The notes under the pieces are model-generated. The model did not search any database. It worked only from the letters and a program-made list of their open reading frames with translations, and was not told the DNA's origin. A program made the position numbers and the translations under genes. From the NCBI RefSeq assembly GCF_013032455.1, contig NZ_WQCF01000003.1, positions 186,001 through 250,000 on the forward strand: a DNA stretch of 64,000 nucleotides, read 5' to 3'. This DNA comes from Ruegeria atlantica. Its GTDB lineage: Bacteria > Pseudomonadota > Alphaproteobacteria > Rhodobacterales > Rhodobacteraceae. This document shows positions 15,151 through 23,576 of the stretch, one piece after another. How positions within the stretch are numbered: the first letter of the stretch is position 1; each line of letters begins with the position of its first letter.

Positions 15151-15540
15151 ATGTCTGCTGTAGAACGAAAACCCGCCCCGTCGCTTGCCGAAATTCTGGA
15201 TTTGGAGAAACAAGTCTGGACCGCGCTGGTCGAAGGAAATGCCCAGGCGGACCGGGCGTTGTTGAGTGCGGATTTTCTGGGCGTTTACCCCAGTGGCTTT
15301 GCCAATCGCGATGATCACGTCGGCCAATTTGCGGATGCGCCGACGATGGCCCGGTACGAGTTAAGCGAAACGCAGTTGCGTGTTCTGACCTCTGATATCG
15401 TGTTGCTGTCCTATCGTGCGGACTATCAGCGACCCGGAAGTACGACATGGGAGGCGATGCTGATTTCGTCTTTGTGGGAGCGTCGCCACGATGTCTGGGT
15501 CAACAGTTTTAGCCAGGACACCCCGTTGGAGGTTCAATGA
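15151..15540 (+). CDS. SnoaL/DUF4440-like (NTF2-fold) protein
   Basis: A 129-residue small protein with the NTF2-like pattern: an N-terminal helix (LAEILDLEKQVWTALVEGNA), a loop (LLSADFLGVYPSGFANRDDH) and C-terminal strands (YELSETQLRVLTSDIVLLSY; WEAMLISSLWERRHDVWVNS). Such proteins bind small molecules or act as minor enzymes; the role here is unknown. The stop overlaps the glnE start (ATGA), so the two genes are translationally coupled. The start is uncertain: ATG 15151 or ATG 15097, neither with a strong ribosome site. Confidence 0.7.
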   Translation: MSAVERKPAPSLAEILDLEKQVWTALVEGNAQADRALLSADFLGVYPSGFANRDDHVGQFADAPTMARYELSETQLRVLTSDIVLLSYRADYQRPGSTTWEAMLISSLWERRHDVWVNSFSQDTPLEVQ

Positions 15541-18326
15541 CCGACCCGTTTTCCATTCACCGGGTTCCGCGCGCTTTCGACAAGTCGTTAGGCGATGAGG
15601 CGCTGAAGGCGGTCTCGGATCTAACCGCCGAACAGGGAGAACTGATCGCTGGGACGGCAGGTTCCAGCCCTTATCTGAAAGGCCTGATCGAGAGTGAGCA
15701 CGCGTGGTTGTCGCAAGCTTTGCACCTGCCCGATCAGGCATTGGCCGATGTGATGTCCCAAGCGCGTAGGTTACCGCCAGACCAGCTTAGGCCTGGATTG
15801 CGGCAGGCCAAGCGGCGCGTGGCGTTGCTGACGGCTCTGGCCGATCTGGCGGGGGCGTGGCCGCTGGAAAAGGTGACTGCCGCGCTGACCGATTTCGGTG
15901 CCTTGGCTGCGGATGTGGCGGCTAAGGCTGAGATCGCGGCACTGATCCGGCGCGGTAAGCTACCTGGGGTGACAGAGGAAGACGTGGAAACCGCTGCTGG
16001 AATGATCATTCTGGCTATGGGCAAGATGGGCGCGCATGAGCTGAACTACAGTTCGGACATCGACCTGATCGTTCTGTTCGACGAAACCCGATTTGATCCG
16101 GATGACTTTTATGATGCGCGACAGGGAATGGTGCGGGCAACGCGCAACTTCTGTGCCACGCTCAGCGACAAGACGGCTGATGGCTATGTGTTCCGCACAG
16201 ATCTGCGTTTGCGACCCGACCCAGCGGTGACGCCGGTCTGCATGGCCGCAGAAGCCGCCGAGAGGTATTATGAAAGCCTTGGTCGCACTTGGGAACGCGC
16301 AGCTTATATCAAAGCCCGCGCCTGCGCCGGGGATTTGGAGGCAGGGCAGCGGTTTCTGGATACGCTACGTCCTTTTGTGTGGCGTCGACATCTGGATTTT
16401 GCCGCCATTCAAGACGCCCATGACATGCGCCTCCGCATCCGTGAGAATAAGGGTACAGGTGGTGCGCTGACCATTCCGGGTCATGACATGAAATTGGGGC
16501 AGGGTGGTATCCGCGAGATCGAGTTTTTCACCCAAACCCGCCAATTGATTGCGGGTGGACGTGATCCTGATCTACGTGTGCGAGGCACTGTACCTGGTCT
16601 GGCGGCGCTCGCCGAGAAAAATTGGGTTCCGCAGGACGTGGCCGCGAAGCTTACCGACCACTACCGTGCCCACCGTGAAGTCGAACACCGCATCCAGATG
16701 GTGCACGACGCGCAAACTCATAAGGTGCCGCAGTCTGCCGATGGGATTGAAAGGGTCGCCTGCCTGATGGGGGTCGACAGTACCGAACTGACCTCCGAAC
16801 TGACCCAACGCCTGACTGAAGTACATGAGTTGACCGAGGGATTTTTTGCCCCTGGGTCTTCAACACCCATTCCAGCGAAAGAGGCCGATTTCGACAAAAG
16901 CGTTCTGGCCCGCTGGCCCACCTATCCGGCACTGCGGTCGCAGCGGGGCGCGCGGATCTTCGAACGCCTCAAGCCCGAGCTTCTCTCGCGCCTTTCGAAG
17001 ACCGCGAAACCGGATGAGGCGCTTTTGGCGCTGGATGGGTTCCTGTCGGGCTTACCCGCCGGGGTGCAACTGTTTTCCTTGTTCGAGGCCAATCCGCATC
17101 TGATTGATCTGTTGGTGGATATTGTAGGCACTTCGCATGCTTTGGCAGGGCATCTATCGCGCAACGCGTCGGTCTTTGATGCTGTAATTGGCGGCAGTTT
17201 CTTCACCGACTGGCCGGGTCAGGTGGCCTTGCAGGCCGAATTGGAGCGGGCGCTTGATCAAGAATCTGATTATGAAACCCAGCTCGATTTTGCGCGCCGC
17301 TGGTGCAAGGAATGGCATTTCCGGATCGGCGTCCATCACTTGCGCGGTCTGATCGATGGCACGCAGGCAGGGCAACAATATGCTGAACTGGCGAGTGCAA
17401 TCATTGCGGCAATCGTGCCATGCGTTACTGGTCAGTTTGCTAAGAAACACGGGCCTGCACCCGGTCGGGGTGCGGCCGTTCTGGGCATGGGCTCGCTGGG
17501 AGCAGGGCGCATCAACTCGCAATCCGATCTGGATATGATCGTGATCTACGATCCAATGGACCAGGATATGTCAGACGGCCCGCGCCCGCTGGCGACACGC
17601 ACCTACTATGCGCGGTTCACTCAGGCGCTGATCACAGCGCTTTCCGCTCCGATGTCGCAGGGGCGGCTCTATGAGGTGGACATGCGCCTGCGCCCGTCGG
17701 GAAATCAGGGGCCGGTGGCAACCAGCTTGAACAGCTTCACCAACTACCAGCAGAACGAAGCCTGGGTGTGGGAGCATCTGGCGCTGACCCGCGCCCGTGT
17801 CGTAGCAGGAGACGAAGGGCTGGCGAACGATATCGAATCTTTCCGCGCCGGGTTCCTGTCGAAGCCAGAAGATCACCAGAAGGTGTTGCACGAGGTGGCT
17901 GAAATGCGGTCTCGTTTGGCCGCTGCGAAATCTCCTGCAGGGATTTGGGATGCCAAGAACGGCGCAGGCCGGATGATGGATATTGAACTGATGGCTGAAA
18001 CCGGAGCGCTGTTGTCCGGTATTGCTCAGCGCGACGTATCCGCGGGACTGGACGGGGCTGTCGTAGCCGAATTACTGGACGTCGCTCAGGCGCAAACGTT
18101 GAAAGACTGCTACGATCTATTCTGGTCGGTGCAATGCGCAGCCCGGCTACTTTCCGGCAAGGTCATCGACGCCGACAAGATCGGCGAGGGTGGCACCGCG
18201 TTCCTGTGCCGCGCCACAGGGTTCGAGCAGGTCGAGCAGCTTCAGGCTGCGTTGCAGGAAAAATACACCGCAGCGGCCGATATCATCGGTCGCGTCATCG
18301 GAAGGGCGAAAGATGCCGCGCAATGA
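15537..18326 (+). CDS. glnE: Bifunctional glutamine synthetase adenylyltransferase/deadenylylase
   Basis: A 929-residue enzyme that adds AMP to glutamine synthetase when nitrogen is plentiful and removes it when nitrogen is scarce, under PII control. Two nucleotidyltransferase domains are visible. The N-terminal one, about residues 155-185, contains ILAMGKMGAHELNYSSDIDL (deadenylylase). The C-terminal one, about 640-670, contains VLGMGSLGAGRINSQSDLDM (adenylyltransferase). A helical PII-response region lies between. Length is typical of the family. It is coupled to the upstream SnoaL-like gene and overlaps the small gene that follows. Confidence 0.95.
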   Translation: MTDPFSIHRVPRAFDKSLGDEALKAVSDLTAEQGELIAGTAGSSPYLKGLIESEHAWLSQALHLPDQALADVMSQARRLPPDQLRPGLRQAKRRVALLTALADLAGAWPLEKVTAALTDFGALAADVAAKAEIAALIRRGKLPGVTEEDVETAAGMIILAMGKMGAHELNYSSDIDLIVLFDETRFDPDDFYDARQGMVRATRNFCATLSDKTADGYVFRTDLRLRPDPAVTPVCMAAEAAERYYESLGRTWERAAYIKARACAGDLEAGQRFLDTLRPFVWRRHLDFAAIQDAHDMRLRIRENKGTGGALTIPGHDMKLGQGGIREIEFFTQTRQLIAGGRDPDLRVRGTVPGLAALAEKNWVPQDVAAKLTDHYRAHREVEHRIQMVHDAQTHKVPQSADGIERVACLMGVDSTELTSELTQRLTEVHELTEGFFAPGSSTPIPAKEADFDKSVLARWPTYPALRSQRGARIFERLKPELLSRLSKTAKPDEALLALDGFLSGLPAGVQLFSLFEANPHLIDLLVDIVGTSHALAGHLSRNASVFDAVIGGSFFTDWPGQVALQAELERALDQESDYETQLDFARRWCKEWHFRIGVHHLRGLIDGTQAGQQYAELASAIIAAIVPCVTGQFAKKHGPAPGRGAAVLGMGSLGAGRINSQSDLDMIVIYDPMDQDMSDGPRPLATRTYYARFTQALITALSAPMSQGRLYEVDMRLRPSGNQGPVATSLNSFTNYQQNEAWVWEHLALTRARVVAGDEGLANDIESFRAGFLSKPEDHQKVLHEVAEMRSRLAAAKSPAGIWDAKNGAGRMMDIELMAETGALLSGIAQRDVSAGLDGAVVAELLDVAQAQTLKDCYDLFWSVQCAARLLSGKVIDADKIGEGGTAFLCRATGFEQVEQLQAALQEKYTAAADIIGRVIGRAKDAAQ

Positions 18327-18585
18327 CGATCCAAACGATCACAAAGGCCTGATCCGCGAAGCTTATCGGATCGAGGGCATCACCTTGCCCGAATGCCGAA
18401 GCATCTTTTTGGACTGGGCGCTCAGCCTGCCTGCAGACAGGGACCAAACGGAGGCCCTGACCGAATTGCACACCCTGTATGCCGAGCAAGAAGCTGATCA
18501 CCCGATGACTCGGGTACTGGCCGAAGGGCTGAAATCCGCCCAAGCACCGAAACGGCGCGGTGGGTGGCGGTCTCGCCCCCGCTAG
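18313..18585 (+). CDS. Small conserved-looking protein downstream of glnE
   Basis: A 90-residue protein beginning MPRNDDPNDHKGLIREAYRI and ending in a basic tail (KRRGGWRSRPR). It is mostly helical by composition, without membrane segments or Cys. The ATG at 18313 lies inside the end of glnE (14-bp overlap), which suggests translational coupling, and GAAGGG precedes it. I do not recognise a family; the context suggests co-expression with glnE. Confidence 0.65.
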   Translation: MPRNDDPNDHKGLIREAYRIEGITLPECRSIFLDWALSLPADRDQTEALTELHTLYAEQEADHPMTRVLAEGLKSAQAPKRRGGWRSRPR

Positions 18586-18623
18586 GGCTTTTCCCTCGGC
18601 CCGATCGCCACTATGAGGGCGCT

Positions 18624-19826
18624 ATGAACCAAGTCATCGACCGTCCCCGTATTCGACTAAAACCCAAGGCCAACGCGCGCGGATTGCGCCACGGCTTCCC
18701 GTGGGTTTACGCCAATGACATCGTCACCGACCGGCGAACCCGCAAAATCCCGGCGGGTGCTCTGGCTGTATTGGAGGACGAAAAGCGCACACCAATTGCA
18801 CTGGTTGCGGTGAATCCTGAATCAAAGATCATGTGCCGCGTGCTGGATCGTGATCTTGACGCCCAACTGGACGCCGAGTGGTTTGAGACCCGCTTGCGCC
18901 GCGCACTTGAGATGCGCGAACGTCTGTTCGATGCGCCATACTACCGCCTGATCCATGCCGAGGCTGATGGCTTTCCCGGCGTGATCATCGACCGCTTTGG
19001 AGATGCGTGCGTAATCCAGCCCAACGCCGCTTGGGCCGAGGCGCATCTGGAAGTGCTCACCGACGCATTGGTCCGTGTCACCGATGTGACGACGGTTCTG
19101 AAAAACGCCTCGGGTCGTACACGCGGGCTTGAGGGATTGGATGACGTGAACCAGACCCTACGCGGCGAGGCCCCTGACGCGCCGCTCCCGGTGCCGATGA
19201 ATGGCGCGACCTATATGGCTGACCTGACCGGCGGTCAAAAAACCGGCCTGTTTTACGACCAACGCCCAAACCATGCCTTTGCAGCTCGACTGGTCCAGCC
19301 GGGCGCACAGGTGTTGGACGTGTTCAGCCATGTCGGTGGGTTCGGTCTGGCAATGCTGGCCAGAGGTGCCGGACGCGCCCTTTCCGTCGATGGGTCGGCT
19401 GCCGCATTGGAACTGGCCGCGCAGGGCGCTGAGGCGTCTGGGTTTTCCGACCGTTTTCAAACCCGGCAGGGCGACGCTTTCGATGTGTTGGCACAACTGG
19501 GTGAGGAAGGCGAGCAATTCGATGTAGTTATCTGCGATCCACCCGCTTTTGCACCTTCGAAACAGGCACTGGACGCTGGACTGCGCGCCTATGAACGCGT
19601 TGCCCGGCTTGCTGCACCTCTGGTGAAGCCGGGCGGGTATCTGGGCCTGTGCTCCTGCTCTCATGCCGCCGACCTGGGTCGGTTCCGCGATGCTTCCTCT
19701 CGTGGTATCGGGAGGGCCGGGCGGCAGGCGCAACTGATCCATACAGGTTTTGCTGGCCCCGACCATCCGCAACTGCCGCAACTTGCCGAAAGTGGCTACC
19801 TCAAAGCCGTGTTCTACCGGTTGTGA
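18624..19826 (+). CDS. rlmI: RlmI-like 23S rRNA methyltransferase (PUA + class I SAM fold)
   Basis: A 400-residue protein. Residues about 1-75 form a PUA RNA-binding domain (RHGFPWVYANDIVTDRRTRK; GALAVLEDEKRTPIALVAVN). A central EEHEE-like region follows (YYRLIHAEADGFPGVIIDRF), then a Rossmann methyltransferase with the SAM loop VLDVFSHVGGFGLAMLARGA, the acidic VDGS and the catalytic CDPPAF. The layout is that of RlmI, which makes m5C1962 in 23S rRNA; other targets are possible. The stop overlaps the start of the PIN gene (GTGA). Confidence 0.85.
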   Translation: MNQVIDRPRIRLKPKANARGLRHGFPWVYANDIVTDRRTRKIPAGALAVLEDEKRTPIALVAVNPESKIMCRVLDRDLDAQLDAEWFETRLRRALEMRERLFDAPYYRLIHAEADGFPGVIIDRFGDACVIQPNAAWAEAHLEVLTDALVRVTDVTTVLKNASGRTRGLEGLDDVNQTLRGEAPDAPLPVPMNGATYMADLTGGQKTGLFYDQRPNHAFAARLVQPGAQVLDVFSHVGGFGLAMLARGAGRALSVDGSAAALELAAQGAEASGFSDRFQTRQGDAFDVLAQLGEEGEQFDVVICDPPAFAPSKQALDAGLRAYERVARLAAPLVKPGGYLGLCSCSHAADLGRFRDASSRGIGRAGRQAQLIHTGFAGPDHPQLPQLAESGYLKAVFYRL

Positions 19827-20365
19827 AGGCAGTTCTGGATACCTGCGTCATCTACCCCACGGTGATGCGAGAGATGCTGCTGGGCGCTGCTAAACTCGGC
19901 CATTTCACCCCCATCTGGTCAGACCGCATTCTCGAGGAATGGGCCCGCGCAGCGCGCAAACTTGGCCCGGAAGGCGAGGCGCAGGCCCGTGCCGAAATTG
20001 CCTTGGCTCAATCGAACTGGCCCAAGGCGCAACGCACCGCTACTCCGGGTCTCGAACAACGCCTCTGGCTGCCTGACAGCGCGGATATTCACGTTTTGGC
20101 GACTGCCGTGGCGACCTCGGCCGATGTCATCGTCACTGTAAACGCCAAGGATTTTCCCAAGAACATCCTCGCAGAAGAAGGCCTCGACCGCCTCGACCCC
20201 GACGGCCTGTTGCAGGGGTTTTGGCAGACCGACCCGGACGGGATGACCGACACGGCCAATCGCGTACTGGCTGAGGCTAATCGACTGTCCGGCGAGCAAT
20301 GGACCCTGCGCGGCCTGATGAAAAAAGCCCGCCTGCCTCGGCTTGGCAAAGCCCTGACGACCTAA
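19823..20365 (+). CDS. PIN-domain protein
   Basis: A 180-residue protein starting at GTG 19823, coupled to rlmI through GTGA. The PIN nuclease pattern is present: Asp6 in AVLDTCVIYP, Glu38/Glu39 in DRILEEW, Asp88 in DSADIHVLATA and Asp110 in VNAKDFP. These acidic residues would bind Mg2+/Mn2+. There is an additional C-terminal segment of about 60 residues. No antitoxin-like gene lies beside it, so a VapC toxin role is doubtful; linkage to an rRNA methyltransferase suggests an RNA-related function (inference). Confidence 0.8.
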   Translation: MKAVLDTCVIYPTVMREMLLGAAKLGHFTPIWSDRILEEWARAARKLGPEGEAQARAEIALAQSNWPKAQRTATPGLEQRLWLPDSADIHVLATAVATSADVIVTVNAKDFPKNILAEEGLDRLDPDGLLQGFWQTDPDGMTDTANRVLAEANRLSGEQWTLRGLMKKARLPRLGKALTT

Positions 20366-20377
20366 ACCCGGTTCCAA

Positions 20378-20427
20378 CTTCATCTGGCCAAAAATATCCC
20401 GGGGAGCGCGAGGGGCTGGCCCCTCGC
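20378..20427 (+). repeat. CTTCATCTGG hairpin repeat, copy a
   Basis: CTTCATCTGGCCAAAAATAT, then CCCGG, then an 8-bp hairpin (GCGAGGGG-CTGG-CCCCTCGC). It lies between the convergent PIN and M48 genes. The same core recurs at 30587-30631 and 30742-30789, and a divergent form at 45407-45430, so it is a dispersed family; here it may terminate transcription. Confidence 0.7.
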
Positions 20428-20436
20428 TGCCTTGAC

Positions 20437-21126
20437 CTAACCGTTTGTTCCCCAACGCTGCTCAAGCGTCTCCAGAGCTGCAATCCGTTCATCTGTTTTG
20501 GGATGGCTCATCAACCAGGCTGGAACAACTCCGGCCCGCTGCTGCGTTAAATTTTCAAGCTTGTGAAACAAAGACTTCTGCGGTCCGATCCCAATTCCAG
20601 CTTTGGTCAGCAACGCGGCAGCATATTCGTCCGCCTCGTACTCGTCCCCTCGCGATAGGCGCGAAGCCAGAAGGTGCGTCAACATGTTGGCGATCCACGC
20701 CCCGATGAATGGAATGAACCGGTTCAATAGCATCATCAACGCAGCCCGCATTGCGTTTTGACCAGAAAAATCAATCATACGACGTCGTGCATGACCCAAA
20801 GCCACATGCCCCAACTCATGCGCGATTACGCTGGCCATTTCCTCGGCTGAGACCTCACCGTTTCGGAATTTTCGGTAGAACCCACGCGTAATGAATATTC
20901 GGCCATCCGGCGCAGCCAAACCGTTCACCGGATCGATTTCATAGATATACACTGGAACCCGGTCGATCTCGAGCGCGGCAGCCAGCCGGTCGGTCATCCG
21001 CTTGAGTGCAGGGTCAGCCAGTTCGGTCGATTTGGCATCCAGTTCCCGGTGTGTGCGCCAGACCGAAATCCGGTACATGACAACGGCGTATGCAATTGCC
21101 AGTAGAATGGGGGCAAGGCGTAACAT
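20437..21126 (-). CDS. M48-family membrane metalloprotease
   Basis: A 229-residue zinc protease. An N-terminal membrane helix (LAPILLAIAYAVVMYRISVW) is followed by the HExxH site HELGH (103-107) and a downstream Glu in SRGDEYEADEYA for the third ligand. This resembles HtpX/M48-type quality-control proteases acting on membrane proteins, but it is shorter than HtpX and may have only two or three helices. The substrate is unknown. It is convergent with the PIN gene and stands alone. Confidence 0.88.
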   Translation of the reverse strand: MLRLAPILLAIAYAVVMYRISVWRTHRELDAKSTELADPALKRMTDRLAAALEIDRVPVYIYEIDPVNGLAAPDGRIFITRGFYRKFRNGEVSAEEMASVIAHELGHVALGHARRRMIDFSGQNAMRAALMMLLNRFIPFIGAWIANMLTHLLASRLSRGDEYEADEYAAALLTKAGIGIGPQKSLFHKLENLTQQRAGVVPAWLMSHPKTDERIAALETLEQRWGTNG

Positions 21127-21261
21127 ACTTCAGATATGGGCAAGGAATACAGTTTAAGCAAGCTTGCAACTATGCCGACTCACCTTTTCTTTAGCGTAGG
21201 CCGCCGCTTGCCCAACTTCGTGTATTCTGGGCCGACTTGTCTGCGCGACGGCTCTATAAGC

Positions 21262-23406
21262 TCAATCGTTCGTATCCGCCTTGCGCAACTCAGAGCCCAA
21301 AACGTCAAGCTTGTTGTAAAACTCCGGATCGCTTGGATCGAGCTCGGTTATTTCACGAATTATGTCCGCACTAACGCTGCTATATTCACTACCTTTCAAG
21401 ATGCTCACTTCACGCGAAGCGACATCGGGATTCGGGCGGGGTTCATCATAGTCAACCACTGCGGTCCGATACGCTGCTATCACAGCGACCTCATCCTTGG
21501 AAAATGCGTAGCGTGGTTCCAAAGCATGCGCGGGGGGGTGATCGCGCAATTTAAAAGTTTCCTCAGTTGTTTTGGTCTCTGACGCGAGCGGAACACTGTA
21601 ATTGTTGCTCAGGGGTTCTTCGGTTCCGCCACTGGCACCATCAAAATCCAGCTGATAGTCCGTGACCTCTGTCATATAGGCGTGGGCATTGGAATAGTGG
21701 TGATAGTCCGGGTTGTACGAGATGGGCTGTGTCGTAACCTCGTCATCGTAGTGATCACCTGGCTCCGGCAAATCCAAGTTCTCGTGAAAATCAGCCAGAG
21801 CGTCTTTTGTCAGTTCTGTGTCCTTTGAAGCTTCAAAAAAGGCATGTTCCGCTTCTTTTTGGGCTACCATGGTATCAACTCGCAGCCCTTTTACGTCTGC
21901 GCGCAGATCATCGCGGGCTTCTTCATAGGCTTCCGCGTCTTGCAGTTCTTTTTCCAAATCTCTGAGATCGTCATCATAATTTGGATCACTCGGGTCAAGG
22001 TCGGCGATATCATCCGCAATTTCATCGCTGCTGCGCCCGTCATAGCTTTCGTTCAAGTCACGCAGATCGTGTCGGGCATCATACAGGTCGGATCGAAGGT
22101 CGTAATACTCATTTGCGGCAGACTGGTATGTGGCGATTTTCCCTACATTGCTGTTGGGGGCTGCGTTCCTTAGGGCTGGAGCTGCTGCATTCGACGCATT
22201 CAGGTTGCGTAACTTGTCCGAGCCGTAGGGATCAGTAATTGCCGCCACAAGTGGGTCGCCATAATAACGTTTCCCGCGGTGTTTGCCGCTATACTCGGCA
22301 TTTTCATAGCGAAGCCGATAATCGGTTTCTGTTGGCTGATACTTTCGGGCTTGTGCATCGTGATGGTAACTCGGATCGTAACCTACGGGCTGTATCGTCA
22401 CGTCGTCTTGGTAGGGGGCTTTGGGCTGCGGTAAACCTAGGTTGGAATGAAAGTCTCCAAGCGCATCGGGTGTTAAAGTCTGCCCCTTGGAGGCATCAAA
22501 GAAAGCAGATTCTGCTTGGTAAAGTGCCTCTTTGGTTTCGGACTTAATACCTGCGATATTTTCGTGCAGATTGTCTCGGGCTTCTTCATAGGCTTCTGCG
22601 TCTTGCAGTTCTTTTTCCAAATCTCTGAGATCGTCATCATAATTTGGATCACTCGGATCAAGGTCAGCGATATCATCCGCAATCTCATCGCTGCTGCGCC
22701 CGTCATAGCTTTCGTTCAACTCACGCAGATCGCGCCGGGCATCATATAGGTCGGATCGCAGGTCGTAATACTCATATGCCGCCGCTTGATATGTTGCGAT
22801 CTTCCCTACATTGCTGTTTGGGGCTGCGTTCCTGAGCGCTGGGTAGGCTGCATTCGACGCATTCAGGTTGCGCAGCTTGTCCGAGCCGTAGGGGTCAGTA
22901 ATCTTCGCCACAAGCGGGTCTCGATAGTAGTGTTTGCTGCTACGCGTAACGGGGCGAAGTGATTTTTCGAGCGGTTTGATTGAAGCTTTTTTAGTGGCCT
23001 TTTTGGGGGTTGTTACAGCGTTTCGTCTGGGCTTTGTGCTCTGTTTTATGCCGAATAGTTCTTGAACATCGCGTTTGAATTCGCGCCCAAAGTCAGACAG
23101 TGAAGTTTTCTGAAGTTTTCCGCTGCCCGTTTTTGAACTGCGCGCACCGTTGTTCTTAAGTTTAATTCTCTTTCCGTATTGAGTTTTCTGAGACTTTGGT
23201 TTGAACTGACTTGCTTCGGATGCTTTGCTGGCGTTGCTGCCACCGCCGCCTTTACCTTTGCCCTTCCCATTTCCCTTACCGTTTTCACTTTTCGCAAAGG
23301 CGGTGTCAGGTGTCAGGACAAAGGCGACAATAGCCACGGATGAACAAAAAAGTGACGCGGATGTCACGGTAGAAATAAGAAAAGTTCGTATACTAAAATT
23401 GGTCAT
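21262..23406 (-). CDS. Exported repeat protein with two 221-residue tandem units
   Basis: A 714-residue protein I do not recognise. Residues 1-38 form a signal peptide (hydrophobic core SASLFCSSVAIVAFVL, likely cleavage after AFA). A Gly/Lys linker follows (NGKGNGKGKGKGGGG), then a basic region to about 155. Two near-copies of a 221-residue unit cover about 160-380 and 381-601, each with DPYGSDKLRNLNASNAA, a helical DLRSDLYDARxDLR region and the acidic SSDEIADDIADLDPSDPNYD. The tail (about 637-712) is a diverged, shortened third copy (AYRTAVVDYD; ITELDPSDPEFYNKLD). It may be a surface or matrix protein; no enzyme motif is visible. ATG 23406 is preferred over 23439. Confidence 0.75.
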   Translation of the reverse strand: MTNFSIRTFLISTVTSASLFCSSVAIVAFVLTPDTAFAKSENGKGNGKGKGKGGGGSNASKASEASQFKPKSQKTQYGKRIKLKNNGARSSKTGSGKLQKTSLSDFGREFKRDVQELFGIKQSTKPRRNAVTTPKKATKKASIKPLEKSLRPVTRSSKHYYRDPLVAKITDPYGSDKLRNLNASNAAYPALRNAAPNSNVGKIATYQAAAYEYYDLRSDLYDARRDLRELNESYDGRSSDEIADDIADLDPSDPNYDDDLRDLEKELQDAEAYEEARDNLHENIAGIKSETKEALYQAESAFFDASKGQTLTPDALGDFHSNLGLPQPKAPYQDDVTIQPVGYDPSYHHDAQARKYQPTETDYRLRYENAEYSGKHRGKRYYGDPLVAAITDPYGSDKLRNLNASNAAAPALRNAAPNSNVGKIATYQSAANEYYDLRSDLYDARHDLRDLNESYDGRSSDEIADDIADLDPSDPNYDDDLRDLEKELQDAEAYEEARDDLRADVKGLRVDTMVAQKEAEHAFFEASKDTELTKDALADFHENLDLPEPGDHYDDEVTTQPISYNPDYHHYSNAHAYMTEVTDYQLDFDGASGGTEEPLSNNYSVPLASETKTTEETFKLRDHPPAHALEPRYAFSKDEVAVIAAYRTAVVDYDEPRPNPDVASREVSILKGSEYSSVSADIIREITELDPSDPEFYNKLDVLGSELRKADTND
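21604..22929 (-). repeat. Two tandem 663-bp repeats inside the exported repeat protein
   Basis: DNA at about 22929-22267 and 22266-21604 encodes the two units with a period of 663 bp (for example CAGGTTGCG at 22201 and 22864). The stretch for the acidic module is almost identical at the nucleotide level, silent positions included, while the flanks have diverged. This points to recent duplication or gene conversion of the core. Confidence 0.8.
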
Positions 23407-23576
23407 TTTAGCCCCCCAGCCACAACCAAGGCTAAACATATCATAAAATTCGGATCCGTAGGGGTTTTTTGGCCAATTGTTTCAGAATGGCGGATAAAGC
23501 CCTGTAGGATAGGGAAAATACGCGTTTTTGTTTCTGATTTTGACGATAATTTTGAAAACTGCCGGTCTGCTACGTT

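Noticed and set aside
19823-20365. VapC toxin of a toxin-antitoxin pair
   Set aside because: No small antitoxin gene lies upstream or downstream; the partner is rlmI.
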